Below are positions 57,953 through 64,000 of a stretch of DNA of 64,000 bases, one piece after another. The translations under genes and the position numbers were made by a program. The notes below the pieces were generated by a model. It did no database searches. It saw nothing but the letters and a program-made list of their open reading frames with translations, and was not told the DNA's origin. Each line of letters begins with the position of its first letter. Position 1 is the first letter of the stretch. The stretch is from Hemerocallis citrina. Its lineage: Eukaryota > Streptophyta > Magnoliopsida > Asparagales > Asphodelaceae. Location: the NCBI GenBank assembly GCA_017893485.1, contig CM030368.1:178494504-178558503 (forward strand). Reading direction: 5' to 3'.

Positions 57953-58326
57953 CTAAACTGAATAAAACAGCTGATGAAGACGATGCCTGCGCTGATAGAA
58001 ACGCCCAAATCGTCTGGAACCGATGTCCTCATCATTCTCCCCGGGTGGGAGAAGGCTCGACCCAGTCGAGTCAAAACCAGTCCTCCTATCATAGTGCTCC
58101 AAGAGGTCTGGATCCAAGCGCTGGAGCTCTCCGCGATCTATCCAAGTGTTCTCCGACTCCGGCTTGTTTTTCCAACTTACCAAATATCTATGAATACCAC
58201 CATCTCTAGTAGAGATTATCTGATCATCTAAAATATTATCCAACTCTTCTGTCGATGGGTAAGTAGTATCTGGTAGTGGGGGTAATGGGAGAATCTCACC
58301 AGTAGGCTGCAGGGTAGGCTCATCTA
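57953..58326 (-). pseudogene. Chromodomain end of the chromovirus pol, out of frame
   Basis: The C-terminal chromodomain is read from about 58243 to 58085 (DDQIISTRDGG, YLVSWKNKPESENTWI, ELQRLDPDLLEHY) and the frame ends at 57953. Chromodomains target integration to modified histones in this group. It is in a different frame from the integrase upstream. Loss of one base at about 58340-58345 would explain this and makes the upstream frame stop at 58324, so the chromodomain is probably not translated. Confidence 0.85.
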
Positions 58327-59784
58327 TAAGAGGATTTCTAGGGTAAATTCTGGGCCTTCATAGGGTACTAAATCCTCAATATTGAAAGTTTTACTGATGC
58401 CAAAGCCTTCGGGGAGGTCAACAACATAGGCATTGTCATTGATTTTATGAAGAATTTTAAATGGACCTGCAGCACGTGCGTTCAATTTCTTAACGGATCC
58501 CGCTGGGAACCGTTCCGGACGAATCCGAACCATCACTTCGTCACCCACATTAAAAGTTTTAAATTTCCTTCTAATATCAGCTCTTAACTTGTAGTTAAAA
58601 TTATTTTCATTAATTTTCTTGGAAATTTCTCTATGTAAGTCATGAATGCGGGATGCAAATGCAGATGCAGACTCAGAGACTCGGTGATGTTCTAACATGG
58701 GGGCAAGATCTATCGGCTGCCTAGGACGATAACCGTGTACAACTTCGTGTGGACTCATGCCAGTGGTTCTATTCCTAGATGTGTTATATGCAAATTCAGC
58801 AACCGTTAATTTCAAATCCCATGTTCCCAAGTTCTCTCCCACAAGAGTACGTAAGAGATTGCCAAGACTCCGATTGACAATCTCAGTCTGTCCATCTGTC
58901 TGTGGGTGGAACGCTGACGAAAACTTTAATTTTGTACCTAACTTGTGCCATAGGGTCTTCCAAAAATAACTCGTGAATTTCACTTCCCTATCAGACACAA
59001 TGGTTTTTGGCAACCCATGTAGCTTCACAATATTATCAAAGAAAATCTGAGCCATGCGGGATGCATCAAAAGTTTTCGAGCACGGGAGGAAGTGGGCCAT
59101 TTTAGAAAAACGGTCCACGACGACAAGAATGGAGTCGTGTTTCTTTTGTGTCTTCGGTAAGCCTAACACGAAATCCATACTCACGTCTTCCCAAGGGCGG
59201 CTGGGAACAGGTAAGGGAGTATACAGGCCTGTGTTCTGTTTTTGTTGCTTGGCAAGTTGATAGGTGTGACATCTGTTAACAAGTCTCACAACGTCTCTCT
59301 TTAGCTTCGGCCAGTAAAACCTATGTTCCACAGCATCGATGGTCTTGCTATGCCCAAAATGTCCAGCAAGGCCACCAGCGTGCAATTTCCAAACAAGATA
59401 CTCTCGTAAGGATGTACTAGGAATGCACAGTTTGGAGCGATAGAAGAGATAATCATCTTTCAAGAAATAATCATCTATCACTCGAGTTATGCCTTCCTTC
59501 AAAGATGTGTAGATCTCGTGAAAATCTGGGCAGGAGGCATACTCATCTCTCAATCTCTCAAAACCAATAATTTCGGTGCGCATAGCAGATAAGATCATGT
59601 AGCAACGACTTAGCGCATCCGCGGCCTTATTATCAATCCCTTTTGTATGCCTAATGGTATATGAATAGTCTTGTAGGAACTCTACCCATCTAGCATGTCT
59701 CGGATTCAACTTTTGTTGAGAATTAAGGAATCTTAAGGCCTCATGGCCTGAGAAGATAACGAATTCTTGCGGCAGGAGATAATG
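58324..59784 (-). pseudogene. Chromovirus RNase H end and integrase
   Basis: It continues the gag-pol frame after a stop at 59785-59787. It holds the end of RNase H (IRHTKGIDNKAADALSR), the integrase zinc domain (HAGGLAGHFGHSK then CHTYQLAKQ), the catalytic core with three acidic positions (SMDFVLGL, IVSDREVKF, TEIVNRS) and the GPY/F-like C-terminal module (GPFKILHKINDNAYVVDLP). The last zinc ligand of the HHCC domain is tyrosine in place of cysteine. Integrase inserts the cDNA. The reading frame is long (461 codons from the first Met at 59709), but the upstream stop prevents a full polyprotein. Confidence 0.9.
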
Positions 59785-62739
59785 TCACCAATAGCGAAGT
59801 GACTGAATGACCGCATAGAACTCCTTGTCATAGGTGGAGTATTTTTGTCTTGCTTCATTCAGCTTTTCACTGAAATAAGCAACAGGATGACTCTCTTGAC
59901 TGAGGACTCCACCTATACCAATACCAGAAGCATCACATGTTACTTCGAAGACTTTAGTGAAATCAGGCAACCTCATAACAGGTGTCTGAGTCATTCTCTT
60001 CTTGATCTCTTCGAAGGCATTCGTGGCTTCTTTCGACCAGACAAACTCACCTTTCTTCAAACAGTCGGTTATCGGAGCCATGATCGTGCTAAATCCTCGC
60101 ACGAACCGACGATAAAAGGTGGCAAGGCCGTGAAAACTCCGCACATCACGAATATTGCGGGGCTCAGGCCACTCTATAATAGCTCGTATCTTTTCTGGGT
60201 CAGCAGATACTCCTCTGGCAGACACAATAAATCCCAGAAAGATAGTCTGATCGGAGAGGAAGGTACATTTGGTAGGATTAGCATAAAGCTGTTCCTTCCT
60301 CAAAACACCGCAGACCTGTCTCAAATGGTCAAGATGTTGCCCAACGGATCGGCTGTAAATGAGAATATCATCAAAGTACACCACAAGGAACTTGCCCATA
60401 AAGGGACGGAGTACTTGCGTCATGATTCTCATAAACGTGCTCGGGGCATTTGTCATTCCAAATGGCATGACCATCCACTCGTACAGGCCATCCTTCGTCT
60501 TGAAGGCGGTCTTCCATTCATCACCAGGACGAACACGTATTTGGTGGTAGCCACTTTTAAGATCAATCTTGGAAAAGATTGTGGCACCAGACATCATGTC
60601 CAACATGTCATCCAAACGAGGAATGGGAAAACGGTATTTCACCGTGATCTTGTTTATGGCACGGCTGTCCACACACATACGCCAAGTTCCATCTTTCTTT
60701 GGCGTCAATAGAGCAGGAACAGCGCAAGGACTTAAACTTTCTCTGATGAAGCCCTCTGCCAATAACTCATCAACTTGCCGCTTCAACTCAGCATGCTCTG
60801 TCGGATTCATCCGATAATGTGGCAAGTTGGGAAGACTCGCTCCCGGAACCAGATCAATAGCGTGTTGGATGTCACGCAATGGGGGCAACTGGTTGGGGAG
60901 GTCAGCAGGAAACACATCTGCAAATTCCTGAAGGACAGGAGTAACTTGGGGCGGGATGAGTGACTTAGGATCTTTAGGGACTTCTCTCGCTGTGAGTAAA
61001 AGAATGGTAGCCCCCTTTTCAATTTCATTTGTAAGTTCCTTTTCACCCATATACGTTACCTCCTTGTCCTTTCTCGAGGGAGCCGGTGTTGTTTCAGCTG
61101 GACTAGTTCGTGGCCTCACGGGAATGAGCTTTATTTTTAGTCCATCGTGCTGGAACACACATTGGTTGGATCGACCATATATAGTCACATCGTGATCGTA
61201 TAACCAAGGTCTCCCTAAAATGACTTGACCCACATCCATTTTAAGCACATCACACCAAATTTCCTCTTTGTAAGCTTTGAAGTCCACAGGGACTAAGCAT
61301 CGATGTGTTACTTGGAGTGCTGTTGCATCAATCCAAGATACTTTGTATGGGCGTGGATGGGGTTCAGCCTTAAGTCCGGTCTTTGCTAAGACCGCAGAAG
61401 AGACAGCGTTGACGCAGCTCCCACTGTCAACAATCACCTTGCAATTTTTGCCACCTATAGTCGTAAAGGTGTGGAATATAGCAGTGCGCTTCCAATCATC
61501 TTCTTCTTTTGGTTGGGACAAAGCACATCTAACTACATTCAAGTGAGGTGATTGGATAGACCGAATACAGTGGAGATACTGGTCATCCTCTTCTTCACCG
61601 AAGTCATCGCCTTCGATAGGCTCATAAGAAAACTCATTGTCTGAGTCGTCAGCAATGACAGCGGTACCCTCTACTATGTTTATCCTACTAGGACTGGGAC
61701 AGTTGCTAGCAACATGACCATAGCCCTTATATTTATAGCACTTAGTGAGGGGGTCAATCTTAGTGTAATCCCGTTCAGTGTTCTTACCCTTATGTTCATC
61801 TCTATGTGAATTAAAATTTGAATTAGATTTGTTGGGGTAAGATTTGTTGGGGTGCTGAGAGGGAGGCTTAGGTCTAGGTGGGTCAGTAGAGGTCATTCTA
61901 GAGGAATGATCTCTCGAGTCGCTGGACCTAGAATGAGAACTAGCTTTAAGAGAATCCATGTCGAGGACTAGGGCGTAGGCTGCCGCTATTGAGTCCACGT
62001 TTCTATAGATTAGCTCGTTCCTAAGGTCAGCTCGTAGTCCAGCTCTGAACCTAGAGAGAGTTTGTTCTTCACTCTCTTTACCTAACGCATTGCACCGAAT
62101 AAGGAAGTCATCGAATTTATCGACATATTCTTGTGTGGATTTACTTCCTTGATACAATAGGTTCCACGAATCTAGCAATCGTGTGTGGAACGATAGCGGT
62201 ACATACCTCTCAGTGAGCTTCTCTTTCATGGCCTCCCAAGTGGCTATGGGTGCCAGGCCTCGGCCTCTGCGGGCATGTTCAAGATTGGTCCAATATTGTT
62301 GAGCTTTACCCGTTAATTTCATAGTTGCAAATTTAACTTTAAGGGTTTCTCTCATGTCGAACCACACAAAATAGTGGTCCATGGCACGGACCCAATCAAG
62401 GTAAGCTTGGGGTTCCATGTGGCCTTCAAATTGGGGAACGTCAGCCTTAACGTTCTTTTTATATTGTTCGTCAGGGTCACGTTCTTGACGTCGATCGTCA
62501 TGAACATTCCCTTGAGGGATCTGACGATGGCCATGAAGCTCAGGGACAATGTTTTGAGTTAGCTCCACTTTCTCAAGCCTCTGATTGATATTGGCAAGAG
62601 TTGCTTGGATGGCAGCTAGGGTAGCGGAGATATCAGGATTGTCCATTTCAGGTCTGGAAAGTCTAGGGTTCCTAATTGGGTGATTGGGAAGGGCTAGGAA
62701 AGGCTCTTCAGGGTCTGTGATGGTGCTGCGAAGACGCAT
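59785..62739 (-). CDS. Chromovirus gag-protease-RT polyprotein, ended by a premature stop in RNase H
   Basis: 984 codons from ATG at 62739 (MRLRSTITDPEEP). Gag capsid core at about residues 110-265 (DHYFVWFDMRETLKVKF, QEYVDKFDDFLIRC). CCHC knuckle near 335 (KCYKYKGYGHVASNC), whose second cysteine is tyrosine. Protease near 437 (IVDSGSCVNAV). RT at about 640-830 with WRMCVDSRAINKIT, FSKIDLKSGYHQI, VMPFGMTNAPSTF and the polymerase box VVYFDDILIYS near 790. RNase H start near 935 (TCDASGIGIGGVLSQ). The frame stops at 59785-59787 after SLRYW, and the same frame continues downstream. The polyprotein normally packages, copies and integrates the element. It is the longest reading frame in the window and is probably expressed only as a truncated product. 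Confidence 0.93.
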   Translation of the reverse strand: MRLRSTITDPEEPFLALPNHPIRNPRLSRPEMDNPDISATLAAIQATLANINQRLEKVELTQNIVPELHGHRQIPQGNVHDDRRQERDPDEQYKKNVKADVPQFEGHMEPQAYLDWVRAMDHYFVWFDMRETLKVKFATMKLTGKAQQYWTNLEHARRGRGLAPIATWEAMKEKLTERYVPLSFHTRLLDSWNLLYQGSKSTQEYVDKFDDFLIRCNALGKESEEQTLSRFRAGLRADLRNELIYRNVDSIAAAYALVLDMDSLKASSHSRSSDSRDHSSRMTSTDPPRPKPPSQHPNKSYPNKSNSNFNSHRDEHKGKNTERDYTKIDPLTKCYKYKGYGHVASNCPSPSRINIVEGTAVIADDSDNEFSYEPIEGDDFGEEEDDQYLHCIRSIQSPHLNVVRCALSQPKEEDDWKRTAIFHTFTTIGGKNCKVIVDSGSCVNAVSSAVLAKTGLKAEPHPRPYKVSWIDATALQVTHRCLVPVDFKAYKEEIWCDVLKMDVGQVILGRPWLYDHDVTIYGRSNQCVFQHDGLKIKLIPVRPRTSPAETTPAPSRKDKEVTYMGEKELTNEIEKGATILLLTAREVPKDPKSLIPPQVTPVLQEFADVFPADLPNQLPPLRDIQHAIDLVPGASLPNLPHYRMNPTEHAELKRQVDELLAEGFIRESLSPCAVPALLTPKKDGTWRMCVDSRAINKITVKYRFPIPRLDDMLDMMSGATIFSKIDLKSGYHQIRVRPGDEWKTAFKTKDGLYEWMVMPFGMTNAPSTFMRIMTQVLRPFMGKFLVVYFDDILIYSRSVGQHLDHLRQVCGVLRKEQLYANPTKCTFLSDQTIFLGFIVSARGVSADPEKIRAIIEWPEPRNIRDVRSFHGLATFYRRFVRGFSTIMAPITDCLKKGEFVWSKEATNAFEEIKKRMTQTPVMRLPDFTKVFEVTCDASGIGIGGVLSQESHPVAYFSEKLNEARQKYSTYDKEFYAVIQSLRYW

Positions 62740-62924
62740 TCACCAAAAGTGGAAACTATGGGGTATGTGTCCTAATTTTTTTTTTTTTTTAAATGATTCT
62801 GAACTAAACTAAAATAAAATAAAAATAAAATAAAATAAAAGACTACATGATACTAAATGAATGCAAAAATGATGTCTACGATGCAAGAACTAAGGTTTTA
62901 AGAACCTTCGCTCTGATACCAAAA
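62740..62924 (-). other. Chromovirus leader with primer site
   Basis: Untranslated leader between LTR and gag. The sequence at 62910-62921 is, on minus, TGGTATCAGAGC, matching initiator tRNA-Met, three bases inside the LTR end. The rest is A/T-rich. Confidence 0.85.
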
Positions 62925-64000
62925 TGATGTAAAACCAACCCTAAAATAGAGAATTTTCCAAGAATTTTAATGGGTTAATTTTACCAACATGAAAGTGCGG
63001 ATTTAAGATTGGATATTTTAACAATTAACAGGTTCGATGGGTTTTCAAGAATTGAATCAAATACTAACAATCCCAATTAATAATTCAATCTTAATTAATA
63101 AGTAAATCCCTACGTGTTTTAGCAAGTAAAAAATGCAATACCAATTCGTACTCTAATCTAGCATGTGGATCACTCAATCTCAGTATTTTGTGGTCGACAG
63201 TCAAATCAGATAATATACTAGATGATAAGGCAGTAAAGCACAAATACTTAATAATGAAAAGATTATACCGAATGTGAAGAAAACCAACGCAGATCTCGGA
63301 GTTGGGCAGCAACTCAGATCACGGCAACTCAGCAAGCAAAGTCAGCAACGAAGCCCAGGGGTGGCTGGACTGGTCGCCGGCTGTTGACGGCGAACGGGCG
63401 ACGGCGAGGGGCTGGCGTGGTCAGAGAGCCGTCGTCGATGACTGGGGGAGGGCAGCAAAGCTGTCTCGGTGCTGCAGGTTGAGAAGATGGCGGGAGGGTG
63501 TTGCTGGCGTTGACGAGGATCGAGAGGTGGTGGTGCGGGGCTGGAGTGGAGAAGAGGACGATGGGTTTGGAGGGGTTACGGTGTAGGGGAGGGGACTGGC
63601 GATGGGGAGTCGACGGGGAGGGGGTAGCGGGATGTGGGGTTTTGGGTTGGATTTTGGGAAACGACAAGAAAGGAGGAAGAAGAAGAACGATGGAGAAGAA
63701 AGGGGGCGGCTGGGTAGTTAGGTTAGAATAGGATTAGGGTTTATTTATTTGGGATTAGGGTTTGATTAGGGGATTATGATTTGTATTGGGGATTTTTAAG
63801 TAGGGATAAATTTTAGAATTAATCACTAATTCTAAAACTAGATTAGGATTTATCACAAACCCTAATTTGTATCTCGATTGTATCACACAAGGGAGAGAAA
63901 ATGAAGAGCAAAACTCAACACAGGTTTTTTTTTGATCAATAATGGCATGCCTTTCTCATTCATCTCAGGGCCTTTAAATAGGCTCAATTACATCTTGAAA
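62925..64000 (-). repeat. 5' LTR of the chromovirus (cut by window end)
   Basis: It matches 56803-57879 with roughly ten substitutions and a small indel near 63928. The plus-strand edge is TGATGTAAAACC (minus-strand end ...CA). Confidence 0.92.

Larger units (their letters stand above)
56803..64000 (-). mobile_element. Chromovirus (Ty3/gypsy) retrotransposon, recent, runs off the window
   Basis: Near-identical LTRs lie at 56803-about 57940 and from 62925 past the window end. A tRNA-Met type primer site adjoins the right LTR, and one gag-pol reading frame runs on minus with gag, protease, RT, RNase H, integrase and a C-terminal chromodomain. Over about 1075 compared bases the LTRs show roughly ten differences, so insertion is recent. 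The coding region has one nonsense codon, one single-base frameshift and two zinc-ligand substitutions. The target duplication cannot be tested because one end is outside. Confidence 0.93.

Noticed and set aside
59845..60711. 288-codon open frame on plus
   Set aside because: It is antisense to the conserved RT and RNase H of the chromovirus and has no domain of its own.

Overview
The window is nuclear DNA from a flowering plant and is almost entirely transposable elements inserted into one another. The evidence is plant-type LTR retrotransposons with tRNA-Met primer sites, Mutator (MULE), hAT and Helitron DNA transposons, MITEs, GT-AG introns, TATA boxes and long AT-rich spacers. I see no intact host gene, rRNA, tRNA or CRISPR array. 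The species cannot be named from the sequence.

Layout. 1-3702: one long LTR (family A, plus strand, cut by the window edge) containing a 1.1 kb TRIM element with perfect target duplications. 3703-13445: a decayed MULE with a minus-strand transposase. A 5.9 kb hAT element (7043-12962, 8-bp target duplication) sits in its leader. The hAT holds a dead BED-finger transposase and pieces of cellular genes, including one clear triosephosphate isomerase exon. 13446-17245: the 5' end of an unidentified spliced gene. Its small second intron contains a solo LTR, which itself contains a MITE and an 819-bp foldback element. 17246-41074: a degraded Tat-type Ty3/gypsy element with gag, protease-RT, RNase H and integrase on plus and a PF04195-like antisense ORF on minus. 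It is broken by a family-A solo LTR at 19825, a family-C solo LTR at 25542 that has another family-C solo LTR inside it, a second family-A solo LTR at 33242 and a very young TRIM at 40030.

41075-48205: a divergent family-A LTR, three Helitron 3' ends, a MITE, a SINE-sized insertion and the broken 5' end of a plant mobile domain (PMD) gene. 48206-51654: a family-C LTR on minus. 51655-56802: LTR-type tandem repeats, a copia gag-protease fragment, SINE-like and MITE-like repeats and unassigned DNA. 56803-64000: a recent chromovirus (Ty3/gypsy with chromodomain) on minus. Its two LTRs are nearly identical, but one stop codon, one frameshift and two lost zinc ligands make it defective.

The genes do not form a working pathway. 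The value of the window is its insertion history, which the target duplications allow to be ordered, and the host-gene pieces that the elements carry or interrupt. I found no convincing new biological system. The best candidates for follow-up are the gene-carrying hAT, the two TRIM copies and the shared serine/threonine-rich starts of the 17.2 kb gene fragment and the 46.2 kb PMD gene.
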